Source of the DNA: Eoetvoesia sp035555955
GTDB taxonomy: Bacteria; Pseudomonadota; Gammaproteobacteria; Burkholderiales; Burkholderiaceae_B
Length of the DNA: 64,000 nucleotides
Reading direction: 5' to 3'
NCBI RefSeq assembly: GCF_035555955.1
Contig: NZ_DATMGA010000003.1
Span: 1 to 64,000 of the forward strand
In this document: one piece after another, positions 25,244-33,577 of the stretch
How the letters are laid out: each line of letters opens with the position of its first letter
How positions within the stretch are numbered: the stretch's first letter is position 1
Translations under genes and position numbers: made by a program
Notes under the pieces: model-generated
What the model saw: only the letters and a program-made list of their open reading frames with translations
Database searches by the model: none
What the model was told of the DNA's origin: nothing

Positions 25244-26620
25244 CTAGATTGCCTTGGCCAGATCGGCCGCCAGCCCCACATAGCTGCGCGGAGTAAGCGC
25301 CAGCAAGCGGGCCTTGGGTTCGGCGGGCAGATCCAGCCCCTGGATGAATTCGGTAAGGCCTTCCTGATTGATGCCCTTGCCGCGGGTAAGCGCCTTGAGC
25401 TGCTCGTAGGGTTGCGGCAAACCGTAGCGGCGCATGACGGTCTGCACGGGCTCGGCCAGCACTTCCCAGCAGGCGTCGATGTCGGCGTCGATGACCGTAC
25501 GGTTCAGCTCGAGCTTGTCCAGGCCGCGCAGGCAGGCGTCCCAGGCCACGGCGCAGTATCCGAAGGCCACCCCCAGGTTGCGCAGCACGGTGGAGTCGGT
25601 CAGGTCGCGCTGCCAGCGCGATACCGGCAGTTTCTCGGACAGGTGGCGCAACACGGCATTGGCCAACCCGATGTTGCCTTCGGAGTTTTCGAAGTCGATG
25701 GGGTTGACCTTGTGCGGCATGGTGGACGAGCCGACCTCGCCTTCCTTGAGGCGCTGCTTGAAGTAACCCAGCGAGACATAGCCCCAGATATCGCGATTGA
25801 GATCGAGAATGATGGTGTTGGCGCGCGCCACGGCATCGAACAGGGCGGCCATCCAGTCGTGCGGTTCGATCTGGATGGAATAGGGGTTTTGGGCAAGGCC
25901 CAGCCCGGCCAGCACACGGGCGCTGAAAGCTGGCCAGTCCACCTCGGGATAGGCGCTGACGTGGGCGTTGTAATTGCCCGTGGCGCCATTGAGCTTGGCC
26001 AACGGCTGCACGGCGTCGATGGCCGCGATGGCGCGATCGAGGCGGGCCGCCACGTTGGCAAACTCCTTGCCCAGGGTCGTGGGGCTGGCCGGCTGGCCAT
26101 GGGTGCGCGACAGCATGGGCTGGTCGGCGAACTGGCGCGCGGCGGCCTTCAGGCGGTTGCAGACTTCGGTAAGGCGCGGCACGATGAACTGCGCCCGCGC
26201 GCGCGTCAGCATGAGAGCGTGGGACGTGTTGTTGATGTCTTCCGAGGTGCAGGCGAAATGAATGAACTCCGCCGCGCTGGACAGCGCGGCATCGCCGGCG
26301 ACTTGCTCTTTGAGCCAGTATTCGACAGCCTTGACGTCGTGGTTGGTGGTTTTTTCGATTTCCTTGATGCGGGCCGCATCGGCTTCCGAGAAATTCTTGA
26401 CCAGGCTGTGCAGCAGCGCCCGGGATTCGTCGGAAAACGCGGGCAGCTCAGGCAGGCCGGCTTGCGACAAGCCCAGCAACCAGGCCACTTCGACCTCGAC
26501 CCGGTGGGCCATGAAGCCCGCTTCGGACAAGGTTTCGCGCAGTATCTGCCCCTTGGCGGCGTAGCGGCCATCGAGAGGCGACAGGGCGTTTAAATGACTA
26601 AGTTGATCGGCTATTTGCAT
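25244..26620 (-). CDS. purB: Adenylosuccinate lyase
   Basis: This 458-residue enzyme cleaves SAICAR and adenylosuccinate, releasing fumarate, in purine synthesis. It has the family signature G-S-S-T-M-P-H-K-V-N-P with the flexible catalytic loop. The N-terminal L-S-P-L-D-G-R-Y and T-S-E-D-I-N-N-T are typical of the long gamma-proteobacterial-type PurB. A GTG codon directly precedes the ATG; ATG 26620 is taken. The gene is monocistronic here, with tRNA-Lys downstream on the same strand. Confidence 0.97.
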   Translation of the reverse strand: MQIADQLSHLNALSPLDGRYAAKGQILRETLSEAGFMAHRVEVEVAWLLGLSQAGLPELPAFSDESRALLHSLVKNFSEADAARIKEIEKTTNHDVKAVEYWLKEQVAGDAALSSAAEFIHFACTSEDINNTSHALMLTRARAQFIVPRLTEVCNRLKAAARQFADQPMLSRTHGQPASPTTLGKEFANVAARLDRAIAAIDAVQPLAKLNGATGNYNAHVSAYPEVDWPAFSARVLAGLGLAQNPYSIQIEPHDWMAALFDAVARANTIILDLNRDIWGYVSLGYFKQRLKEGEVGSSTMPHKVNPIDFENSEGNIGLANAVLRHLSEKLPVSRWQRDLTDSTVLRNLGVAFGYCAVAWDACLRGLDKLELNRTVIDADIDACWEVLAEPVQTVMRRYGLPQPYEQLKALTRGKGINQEGLTEFIQGLDLPAEPKARLLALTPRSYVGLAADLAKAI

Positions 26621-26816
26621 CACGGCTCACGTAACTGAAAAATCAGCGGGCATTTTAACATTCGCGCCGAGGGCGGCCGCTGCCGGGGCAAGCGAAGCAT
26701 ATAAACCACACATTCGGCGCCAGGCTTTTTCTGCATGGACAAGAGGGCCTGCTGCCGGCACTGCGTGCCGGGTAACCCTGCTATACTTTTCCGGCCAGTA
26801 ACTTCCTTAGGTAGCC

Positions 26817-27431
26817 ATGAAACTGATTGGTTCGCTGACTAGCCCTTATACCCGCAAAGTGCGGGTGGTAATGGCTGAAAAAAAACTCGAATACGAGCTG
26901 ATTCTTGAAGACGTCTGGTCGAGCACAACGCAAATCCAGACCTACAACCCCTTGGGCAAAGTTCCCTGTCTGGTCATGGACGACACAGGCTGCCTGTTCG
27001 ATTCGCGCGTCATCGTCGAATACCTCGATACGCTTTCGCCCGTCGGCCGCCTCATCCCCCAGCCCAGCCGCGACCGCACGGCAACCCGCTGCTGGGAAGC
27101 CATTGCCGACGGAGTGCTCGATGCGGCCGTCGCCATCAACATCGAAAACACCAAGCGGCCGGCCGAATTGCGCAGCGAAGACTGGGTGCAGCGCCAAATG
27201 GGAAAAATCACCACGGCGCTGGAATTCATGGATGCCGAACTGGACAGCCACGCCTTTTGCATGGGCATCAATTTCAGCCTGGCCGATGTCGCCGTGGGCT
27301 GCGCGCTGGGCTATCTGGACCTGCGCTTTCCCAACCTGGATTGGCGCAAGCAATTCGGCAATCTGGCCGTGCTCAACGAAAAACTCCAGGCCCGGCCTTC
27401 CTTTATCGGGTCCGCGCCGCCCAAGCCGTAA
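26817..27431 (+). CDS. Glutathione S-transferase family protein (YibF-like)
   Basis: This 204-residue GST has an N-terminal thioredoxin-like domain beginning M-K-L-I-G-S-L-T-S-P-Y-T-R-K-V-R with the probable activating Ser at 9 in the S-P-Y-T-R motif, the cis-Pro G-K-V-P-C-L and D-S-R-V-I-V-E-Y. The C-terminal helical domain has F-S-L-A-D-V-A-V-G-C-A-L. This is close to E. coli YibF. Substrate is unknown. It is divergent from purB and ends before an intrinsic terminator. Confidence 0.88.
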   Translation: MKLIGSLTSPYTRKVRVVMAEKKLEYELILEDVWSSTTQIQTYNPLGKVPCLVMDDTGCLFDSRVIVEYLDTLSPVGRLIPQPSRDRTATRCWEAIADGVLDAAVAINIENTKRPAELRSEDWVQRQMGKITTALEFMDAELDSHAFCMGINFSLADVAVGCALGYLDLRFPNLDWRKQFGNLAVLNEKLQARPSFIGSAPPKP

Positions 27432-27465
27432 ACATAAACGCCTGCATGGCGTATTCGCTTACCGC

Positions 27466-27488
27466 AAAGTCCCCTTCAGGGGACTTTT
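27466..27488 (+). terminator. Intrinsic terminator of the GST gene
   Basis: A nine-base-pair stem AAAGTCCCC / GGGGACTTT with loop TTCA lies 35 bases after the stop and ends in TTTT. The stem is nearly symmetric, so it may also act on the opposite strand. Confidence 0.82.
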
Positions 27489-27510
27489 ACATTTGGGCCT
27501 GGATATGTTT

Positions 27511-27780
27511 TAGGGCCTGTTAACACGTATCAAGGAGTCGCGAAGCCATGAAAAATCTGACTGATCAAGGCGCCGGGTGCCGCGCGTATGTCGATACGCG
27601 CAAGCACGGCAACGCGGAGCAGGCTGATTTTTCATGGCTTCCCACAGGGTTGGGACTGGAACCGGCCGCTCGCGGTGTTGCCCATCCTCGCAAGGCATTG
27701 AGCCTTGCTGCGGTGGGCGCCTTGCGTTCAGCCGATTCCAGTCCCAACGCGATCTCCTTGATACGTGTTAACAGGCCCTA
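27511..27780. repeat. 270-bp palindromic element with 27-bp terminal inverted repeats (MITE-like)
   Basis: The ends are perfect inverted repeats of 27 bases: 27511-27537 and 27754-27780, starting TAGGGCCTGTTAACACG. Inside are two large hairpins. Hairpin one has arms 27542-27557 and 27626-27641 (GAAGCCATGAAAAATC and its complement) and an inner stem GCGCGTAT/ATACGCGC. Hairpin two has arms 27649-27661 and 27736-27748 (GTTGGGACTGGAA and complement) and an inner GCAAGGC/GCCTTGC. It has no transposase. Its right end supplies the TAG stop of the next minus-strand gene. Related sequences lie at 37021 and 41088. With the GST terminator it fills the 346-base gap. Confidence 0.85.
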
Positions 27781-28119
27781 GTGCAGATGCGATTCGTTCG
27801 AGCGCTTCAACAAGGCAATAAGGTGTTCCTTCAGCCCCGACGAAAACAAGGGAACGAATTCCAGGCAATGGTTGTTGTTGATGATGGAACGCAACTGGAT
27901 GGACTGGTTCCGGAATGCCTGGGTGCCCCTGGCGTTCTTGTCGTAGGCCTGCAAAAGCTTGTTGGCGGCCGCCTGGGCCTGGAACAGATTGGCCTCGGGC
28001 GAGCCTTCCAGCGCCGCGTAGTGCTTGAGCAGGTTTTCCATGTCGTCCAGGAACAGGCCCAGCGCCTGGTTGCCCCGGCAGTCCGCACGTTCGTAACCCC
28101 AGTTCATCGGCTTGGTCAT
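27778..28119 (-). CDS. Hypothetical protein, paralogue of its upstream neighbour
   Basis: I do not recognise the family of this 113-residue protein. It is mostly helical (L-G-L-F-L-D-D-M-E-N-L-L-K-H-Y, then A-Q-A-A-A-N-K-L-L-Q-A-Y). It aligns by eye with the gene just upstream over W-G-Y/F...C-x-G, E-A/Q-A-Q-x-A, L-L-x-x-Y and A-F-x-x-Q-S-I-x-L, so the two are tandem paralogues. The ATG has GGAG six bases before it. The stop TAG is formed by the last three bases of the adjacent palindromic element, so the original C-terminus may have been altered by insertion. Confidence 0.7.
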   Translation of the reverse strand: MTKPMNWGYERADCRGNQALGLFLDDMENLLKHYAALEGSPEANLFQAQAAANKLLQAYDKNARGTQAFRNQSIQLRSIINNNHCLEFVPLFSSGLKEHLIALLKRSNESHLH

Positions 28120-28179
28120 GCTTGCTCCGCTATGGTGCCGGGCACTGCCCGGCCGTGAATGAGGCCGACGTGAAATCGG

Positions 28180-28620
28180 TCAGTTTATGGTTTGCGTCGC
28201 CTGCAGCTGCGACTGCATTTCAAGAATAAGCTCTTCGAGTTCGGGCGAGGTCTGCAGCGCCAGCACGGGCGTGCCTTCGGCGTCGGAACTGTCGCGCTCG
28301 AGCTTCAGGGTAATGCTTTGGCCTTCGAAAGCCTTGGGGTTGGCCTGGATTTGCACGTACTGGTTGAGCAGGCGATCGACCGCCTTTTGCGCCTCGGTCA
28401 GTTGCACGGCCAGGGACGACTCGGCGTGGAGCTTGAACTGCTGCTCGATGGTCTTGGCCAGATCCCAGCTGAAGAACAGGATGGCGTTGTAGCCATGGCA
28501 TTCGGGGTGCAGGAAACCCCAGGATTCGTTTTGTGAGGGATTCAAAATAATACGTTCCGGTGTTGCGGGCTTGGGCTGGGCGTAGGCTGAACGGCCCGGG
28601 GGGCATATTGCGGCGTGCAT
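28180..28620 (-). CDS. Hypothetical protein, tandem paralogue
   Basis: This unrecognised soluble protein has about 146 residues from the ATG at 28620. The part similar to its downstream paralogue starts at N-E-S-W-G-F-L-H-P-E-C-H-G and continues through A-Q-K-A-V-D-R-L-L and K-A-F-E-G-Q-S-I-T-L. The start is uncertain: the residues before that part are Pro-rich and unlike the paralogue, and a TTG at 28545 would give a length closer to the paralogue. The C-terminal E-L-E-E-L-I-L-E-M-Q-S-Q-L helix is strongly charged. No function is suggested. Confidence 0.62.
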   Translation of the reverse strand: MHAAICPPGRSAYAQPKPATPERIILNPSQNESWGFLHPECHGYNAILFFSWDLAKTIEQQFKLHAESSLAVQLTEAQKAVDRLLNQYVQIQANPKAFEGQSITLKLERDSSDAEGTPVLALQTSPELEELILEMQSQLQATQTIN

Positions 28621-28664
28621 CGCCAGGTTGGCGCCCCGTAAGGCGCCGCCCGGGCGCATGGGGT

Positions 28665-29147
28665 TCAGCGTTTACGTGTCAGGGTCTTGCCGTCGTAGAT
28701 GTAAGTATCTATTTTATCCGGCTTTTCGGCGTTGGGGGTCTGCACCAGGAAACGCCGGCCTTTTGCCGATACCTTCACCCGCGTGCTGCACGAGCCGAAA
28801 GGCGGCGAGACGGTATAGCCTTTGTCGCGCAGGATGATCCAGCGATATTTGACCGGGCATTTTTCGTTGCCGTCGCTGATGGACACCAGCGCCGCCTCGG
28901 CCTTGGGCAGGCTGAAGGCATAGGTGATGTTCAGCAGCCCTTCGATCGGCGGGCTGATTTCGGTGTCGTTGATTTTCAGGCGCGATTCGTACAGGTACTC
29001 ATAAGACTTGATGCCCAAGGTGCCGTAGGGGGTGACGAAGTTCAGCCTGGACGGCAACGGAGGCCATTTGTCCTGCGCGGGGGCGGCATGGCCGGGTAAT
29101 GCGATAGCCAGAAGGAATCCGGCGGAAGCCAAAATGAACTGACGCAT
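28665..29147 (-). CDS. Hypothetical secreted protein
   Basis: This 160-residue protein has a clear Sec signal peptide (M-R-Q-F-I-L-A-S-A-G-F-L-L-A-I-A-L-P-G-H-A) and therefore acts in the periplasm or outside. The mature part is beta-rich, with two Cys residues (E-K-C-P and G-S-C-S) that could form a disulfide. The longer open frame to 29294 is not used because its first 49 residues have no signal. The ATG follows an AGG only. The family is unknown to me. Confidence 0.65.
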   Translation of the reverse strand: MRQFILASAGFLLAIALPGHAAPAQDKWPPLPSRLNFVTPYGTLGIKSYEYLYESRLKINDTEISPPIEGLLNITYAFSLPKAEAALVSISDGNEKCPVKYRWIILRDKGYTVSPPFGSCSTRVKVSAKGRRFLVQTPNAEKPDKIDTYIYDGKTLTRKR

Positions 29148-29327
29148 ATTGCCTGTGGATGGGTCTTTGGGCAAACGATGGCGGGCATGAATGTTGCTTG
29201 GCCAGCGTATCCAGCCGCGGCTGCATTGCATAAATTGCCACGTTTTGTAAAGGCTATTACATAGTATTTTGAATGGGCGGGCAAGCGGCGTCAAGGCAAG
29301 GCCCGCTTGGGGGATTTGCGGGCGGCG

Positions 29328-29528
29328 TCAACGCGAAACGGCCATCATGTAGAGCAGCGCCACGAGCAGCAGCGCAAAATACACGACGACACCGGCCAAA
29401 ATGCTTTGCCCCGCGACCCGCAGCTTTTGCGACAGGGTCGGCGCGGGCCCAAGCCGGCTGTTGCGAACGGCCCACCACCACATGCCGGCGGCGCCCAATA
29501 TGCTGAGCAGGAGGATTCCGATTTTCAT
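29328..29528 (-). CDS. Small two-helix membrane protein
   Basis: This 66-residue protein has two hydrophobic segments, residues 3-20 (I-L-L-L-S-I-L-G-A-A-G-M-W-W-W) and 41-62 (I-L-A-G-V-V-V-Y-F-A-L-L-L-V-A-L-L), joined by a basic loop. It is probably an inner-membrane protein. It lies 91 bases after mnmA on the same strand. I cannot assign a function. Coding status rests on the clean helix pattern and absence of a competing frame. Confidence 0.55.
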   Translation of the reverse strand: MKIGILLLSILGAAGMWWWAVRNSRLGPAPTLSQKLRVAGQSILAGVVVYFALLLVALLYMMAVSR

Positions 29529-29619
29529 CCAGCCATTCTAGCGGATGCGCTCTCGGGCGGTTCCTGCGCCGGAGCAGCCCGAAAGCACCCCTTCGAGCCC
29601 TTGGTGGTCGCGCCACCCA

Positions 29620-30735
29620 TTAGACGATGATTCCGCCGCCCAGGCACACGTCGCCGTCATACAGCACGGCCGACTGGCCGGGAGTAACCGCCCATTGTGA
29701 TTCGCGGAACTCCAGCGCGAAGCTGTCTTTCTGGGCAAAGGGCAGCACGCAGGCGGCATCCGACTGGCGATAGCGCGTCTTGGCGGCGTAACTGCCCGGC
29801 GCAGGGGCATGGCCGGCAACCCAGCTGCCGTCCTGGGCGTTCAATTTGTTGCTCAGCAGCCAGGGGTGATCGTGCCCCTGAACCACGTACAGGGTATTGG
29901 ATTCCAGATCCTTGCGCGCGGTATACCACGCGTCAGCCGTGCCGTCGTCGCGCTGCCTGCCCTTCACGCCGCCTATGCCCAGGCCCTTGCGCTGCCCAAG
30001 GGTGTAAAACGACAAGCCCTGATGCTGGCCCACGACAACCCCTTCGGGCGTCTTGATGGGCCCCGGCTGCGTGGGCAGATAGCGGTTCAGGAACTCGCGG
30101 AACGGACGTTCGCCGATAAAGCATATGCCGGTGGAGTCTTTTTTGGCCGCATTCGGCAGTTGCAACGACGCCGCAATGCGCCGGACTTCCGTCTTGGGCA
30201 GTTCGCCCAGGGGAAACAGGGTTCTCGACAACTGCGCCTGATTCAGGCGATGCAGAAAATAGCTTTGATCCTTGGTGTGATCCAGCGCCTTGAGCAATTG
30301 ATACTGCGCCTGGCCGCCCTCTTCCACGGCGCGCACGCGGGCATAGTGGCCGGTGGCGATGCGCTCGGCGCCCAGCGACATGGCGTGATCCAGGAATGCC
30401 TTGAACTTGATTTCGGCATTGCACAGCACGTCGGGATTGGGGGTGCGGCCGGCCGAGTACTCGCGCAGGAAATCGGCGAAAACGCGGTCTTTGTATTCCG
30501 CCGCGAAGTTCACGGCCTCGATTTCAATGCCGATGAGATCGGCCACGCTGGCCGCGTCAATCCAGTCCTGGCGCGTCGAGCAGTACTCGGAATCGTCGTC
30601 GTCCTCCCAGTTCTTCATGAACAGGCCTACGACCTCGTAGCCCTGCTCTTTGAGCAGCCAGGCCGTTACCGACGAATCAACGCCCCCCGACATGCCGACG
30701 ACGACACGCCCTTTCGATGCAGATAAATGAGTCAT
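29620..30735 (-). CDS. mnmA: tRNA-specific 2-thiouridylase
   Basis: This 371-residue enzyme makes 2-thiouridine at wobble position 34 of tRNA-Lys, Glu and Gln. The ATP-pyrophosphatase loop G-M-S-G-G-V-D-S-S is at 14-22. The two catalytic cysteines are in N-P-D-V-L-C-N and T-G-I-C-F-I-G-E. The C-terminal beta-barrel contains L-G-Q-R-K-G-L-G-I-G-G. Length is normal. It is a stand-alone housekeeping gene whose neighbours are co-directional. Confidence 0.97.
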   Translation of the reverse strand: MTHLSASKGRVVVGMSGGVDSSVTAWLLKEQGYEVVGLFMKNWEDDDDSEYCSTRQDWIDAASVADLIGIEIEAVNFAAEYKDRVFADFLREYSAGRTPNPDVLCNAEIKFKAFLDHAMSLGAERIATGHYARVRAVEEGGQAQYQLLKALDHTKDQSYFLHRLNQAQLSRTLFPLGELPKTEVRRIAASLQLPNAAKKDSTGICFIGERPFREFLNRYLPTQPGPIKTPEGVVVGQHQGLSFYTLGQRKGLGIGGVKGRQRDDGTADAWYTARKDLESNTLYVVQGHDHPWLLSNKLNAQDGSWVAGHAPAPGSYAAKTRYRQSDAACVLPFAQKDSFALEFRESQWAVTPGQSAVLYDGDVCLGGGIIV

Positions 30736-30836
30736 GCCGGTATTTTAATCGGATACGCCCCACCCGATTTGCCTGCGGGCGCCCAGGCCCGCAGTGCGCT
30801 GCCGCCGCCGGGACGCCGCTTGCGCCCCAGAGCCCC

Positions 30837-32261
30837 TCAGGCGGGCGGAATGACTTTTCCGGGATTCAGGATGTTGTTGGGGTCGAAAGCCTGCTTGACG
30901 GACTGCATGAGATCGAGAGCATCCCGCCCGTGCTCGGCCAGCATGAAGTCCATTTTGTGCAACCCCACGCCGTGCTCGCCGGTGCAGGTTCCGTCCATGG
31001 CGATGGCGCGGGCCACGATATTGTGATTGATGCGCTCGGACTCGTCCCATTCCGCCGGATTGTTCGGGTCGAGCATCATCTGCACGTGGAAATTGCCGTC
31101 GCCCACATGCCCGACGATAATGTACGGAAAGCTGGCCTGTTCTAGTTCGGCGGCGGTTTCCGAAACGCAGTCGGCCAGCCGTGAAATGGGCACGCACACG
31201 TCGGTGGTGTTGGAGCGCGACCCCGGCCGTGTATGCAGGCCGGCGAAATACGCATTGTGCCGGGCCGCCCACAAGCGCGAACGGTCTTCGGGGTGTTCGG
31301 CCCATTCGAACGCCATGCCTCCGTTGCCGGCGGTGATTTCCTGCACCGTCTGGGCCTGCTCGCGCACGCCATTGGGACTGCCGTGGAATTCGAACAGCAG
31401 CAACGGCGACTCGTGCAGATCGAGCTTGCTGTAGGCATTGATGGCCTTGACGCCGGCCAGGTCCATGAATTCGACGCGCGCCACCGGCACGCCCATTTGT
31501 ATGATCTCGATGACGCTTTGCACCGCGGCGTGCATGGTGGGGAAATTGCAGACCGCCGCCGAAATGGCCTCGGGCTGGGGATAGAGCCTGACGGTGATCT
31601 CGGTGATGATGCCCAGCGTGCCTTCGCTGCCGACGAACAGGCGGGTCAGGTCGTAGCCGGCCGAGGACTTGCGCGCGCGGTTGGCGGTGTGAATGATGCG
31701 CCCGTCCGCCAGCACGACCTTGAGGTTCATGACGTTTTCGCGCATGGTGCCGTAGCGCACGGCGTTGGTGCCCGAAGCCCGCGTGGCCGTCATGCCGCCC
31801 AGGCTGGCGTCCGCCCCCGGGTCGATGGGGAAGAACAGGCCGGTATCGCGGATTTCGGTGTTGAGCTGCTTGCGGGTAACCCCCGCCTGCACCGTGACGG
31901 TGAGATCTTCGGGGTTGACGGCGACGATTTGGTTCATGCCCGACAGATCGAGGCAGATGCCCCCCTGCACGGCCAGGATATGCCCCTCGAGCGATGACCC
32001 GGTGCCGTAGGCGATGAGCGGCACCCGATGCTGATGGCAATGCCTGGCCACCCAGGCGACGTCTTCGGTGCTTTGGGCATAGACGACGCCGTCGGGCAAG
32101 ACGGCCGGATACGCGGATTCGTCGCGGCCGTGGTGCTCGCGCACGCTTTGCGCGGCGGAAAAGCGCTCGCCGAAACGCGCCTTGAGCGCATCGATGAAAC
32201 CCGCCGGAATGGGACGGGGCCGGGCTTGCAACTGCATTAAGGCATTCAAATGAGACTCCAT
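30837..32261 (-). CDS. FAD-linked oxidase, D-lactate dehydrogenase (cytochrome)/GlcD type
   Basis: This 474-residue flavoenzyme has the PCMH/VAO FAD-binding domain (A-Y-G-T-G-S-S-L-E-G-H, then D-P-G-A-D-A-S-L-G-G-M-T-A-T-R-A-S-G) and a C-terminal FAD-oxidase domain with V-G-H-V-G-D-G-N-F-H and G-E-H-G-V-G. The T-G-S-S-L-E-G-H form is typical of Dld2-like D-lactate dehydrogenases that reduce cytochrome c or quinone. Glycolate or 2-hydroxyacids are alternative substrates. The ATG at 32261 is taken; an alternative start six codons earlier has no better ribosome site. aroG ends 60 bases upstream. Confidence 0.85.
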   Translation of the reverse strand: MESHLNALMQLQARPRPIPAGFIDALKARFGERFSAAQSVREHHGRDESAYPAVLPDGVVYAQSTEDVAWVARHCHQHRVPLIAYGTGSSLEGHILAVQGGICLDLSGMNQIVAVNPEDLTVTVQAGVTRKQLNTEIRDTGLFFPIDPGADASLGGMTATRASGTNAVRYGTMRENVMNLKVVLADGRIIHTANRARKSSAGYDLTRLFVGSEGTLGIITEITVRLYPQPEAISAAVCNFPTMHAAVQSVIEIIQMGVPVARVEFMDLAGVKAINAYSKLDLHESPLLLFEFHGSPNGVREQAQTVQEITAGNGGMAFEWAEHPEDRSRLWAARHNAYFAGLHTRPGSRSNTTDVCVPISRLADCVSETAAELEQASFPYIIVGHVGDGNFHVQMMLDPNNPAEWDESERINHNIVARAIAMDGTCTGEHGVGLHKMDFMLAEHGRDALDLMQSVKQAFDPNNILNPGKVIPPA

Positions 32262-32320
32262 GACACCACGAAAAAACACGAATGCCGCTGCCCGCGGGAC
32301 GGCGCCCCGCGAACCGGGCG

Positions 32321-33397
32321 CTACGCGGCAGCCGGGTGCGCGGCGACCTTGCGGCGGTTCTTTACTGCCTGGGCCAGACGTTCGAGCACTTGAACGGAAG
32401 TGTCCCAGTCGATGCAGCCGTCGGTAATGCTTTGGCCATAGACCAGCGGCTGGCCCGCGACGAGGTCCTGGCGGCCGCCCACCAGATGGCTTTCCACCAT
32501 GACGCCGCAGAGCCGGTTTTCACCGCCTTCGAGCTGGACGGCGATGTCGTCCAGGACCTTGGGCTGGTTGCGGTAGTCTTTATTGCTGTTGGCGTGGCTG
32601 GCATCGACCATGAGGCGCTGCGGCAGCCCTGCCTTGGCGAGCGCCTCGCAGGCAGCTTCGACATTGGCGGCATCGTAGTTGGGTACTTTACCGCCGCGCA
32701 GGATGACGTGGCAATCATCGTTTCCAACAGTTGACACAATGGCCGAATGCCCGCCCTTGGTAACCGAAAGAAAATGATGGGATTGCGAAGCGGCCTTGAT
32801 CGCGTCGACGGCGATTTTCACGTTGCCGTCGGTGCCGTTCTTGAAACCCACCGGACACGACAGGCCGGAAGCAAGTTCGCGGTGCACCTGGCTTTCGGTG
32901 GTGCGCGCGCCGATGGCACCCCAGGAAACCAGGTCGGCGATGTACTGCGGCGTGATCATGTCAAGGAATTCGCAGCCGGCGGGCAGGCCAAGCTCGTTGA
33001 TCTGGATGAGCAGCTTGCGTGCGGTGCGCAGCCCCAGGTTGATGTTGAAACTGCCGTCCAGCCCCGGATCGTTGATAAGCCCCTTCCAGCCGACCGTCGT
33101 GCGGGGCTTCTCGAAATACACGCGCATGATGATCTCGAGCTCGTCCTTGTACAGGTCGCGCTGCTCTTTGAGGCGGCGGGCGTAGTCCAGGGCGCCTTCC
33201 GTGTTATGGATGGAACACGGCCCGATGACGACCACCAGCCGGTCGTCGTTGCCATGCAGAACCTCGTGCACGGCACGGCGCGCCGCGTACACGGTGGAGG
33301 AAACCTCGGTAGAGCTGGGGAATTCGCGCATGACGTGCGCGGGAGGGCTGAGTTCTTTGATTTCGCGGATCCGTAAATCGTCAGTATTGTGTGACAC
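32321..33397 (-). CDS. aroG: 3-deoxy-7-phosphoheptulonate (DAHP) synthase, class I AroG type
   Basis: This 358-residue class I-alpha DAHP synthase joins phosphoenolpyruvate and erythrose-4-phosphate, the first step to aromatic amino acids. Typical segments are V-V-V-I-G-P-C-S-I-H near 60, R-V-Y-F-E-K-P-R-T-T-V-G-W-K-G, G-A-R-T-T-E-S-Q-x-H-R and M-V-D-A-S-H-A-N-S-N-K. The start is a GTG at 33397 with GGAG six bases upstream; the residues before it do not belong to the family. A Phe/Tyr leader peptide and an intrinsic terminator precede it, so expression is likely controlled by attenuation as well as allosterically. Confidence 0.96.
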   Translation of the reverse strand: MSHNTDDLRIREIKELSPPAHVMREFPSSTEVSSTVYAARRAVHEVLHGNDDRLVVVIGPCSIHNTEGALDYARRLKEQRDLYKDELEIIMRVYFEKPRTTVGWKGLINDPGLDGSFNINLGLRTARKLLIQINELGLPAGCEFLDMITPQYIADLVSWGAIGARTTESQVHRELASGLSCPVGFKNGTDGNVKIAVDAIKAASQSHHFLSVTKGGHSAIVSTVGNDDCHVILRGGKVPNYDAANVEAACEALAKAGLPQRLMVDASHANSNKDYRNQPKVLDDIAVQLEGGENRLCGVMVESHLVGGRQDLVAGQPLVYGQSITDGCIDWDTSVQVLERLAQAVKNRRKVAAHPAAA

Positions 33398-33437
33398 GAG
33401 TTGCTCCAGGGGTTGATGCCAACTTAGCAAGCAATAT

Positions 33438-33474
33438 AAAAAAAGCCGCCAAGCTACTAAGCTGGCGGCTTTTT
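33438..33474 (-). terminator. Attenuator terminator in the aroG leader
   Basis: On the minus strand, AAGCCGCCAGCT, a TAGT loop and AGCTTGGCGGCTT (one bulged T) end in seven T residues. It stands 40 bases before the aroG GTG. The 5' arm can instead pair with the upstream sequence GCTGGTGG (33514-33521), which lies inside the leader-peptide gene, giving an antiterminator. This is the standard attenuation geometry. The 457-base gap 33398-33854 holds this attenuator, the leader gene, its promoter and the ehuB promoter. Confidence 0.82.
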
Positions 33475-33487
33475 GGGAATTTGGCTT

Positions 33488-33571
33488 TTACTGCGTGCAA
33501 CGTTTCCCTTCCTCCACCAGCGGTGTTGGAAAAGCAAAATAAAAGAAGTAAACCGAGAAAACGTTGTTCAT
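33488..33571 (-). CDS. aroG leader peptide, Phe/Tyr-rich, 27 residues
   Basis: A short frame, ATG at 33571 to TAA at 33490-33488, encodes M-N-N-V then F-S-V-Y-F-F-Y-F-A-F-P and a polar tail. Five Phe and two Tyr codons fall in ten positions, as in the pheA and pheST leaders of enterics. Ribosome stalling on these codons would free the antiterminator arm inside codons for P-L-V of the same peptide, so transcription would continue into aroG when charged tRNA-Phe or tRNA-Tyr is scarce. This is inferred from sequence only. It is too short for ordinary gene finders. Confidence 0.8.
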   Translation of the reverse strand: MNNVFSVYFFYFAFPTPLVEEGKRCTQ

Positions 33572-33577
33572 AGGCAA

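Noticed and set aside
27548..27781. A 77-residue frame inside the 270-bp palindromic element
   Set aside because: Its sequence is determined by the inverted repeats and shows no protein-like pattern; it is a by-product of the hairpins.
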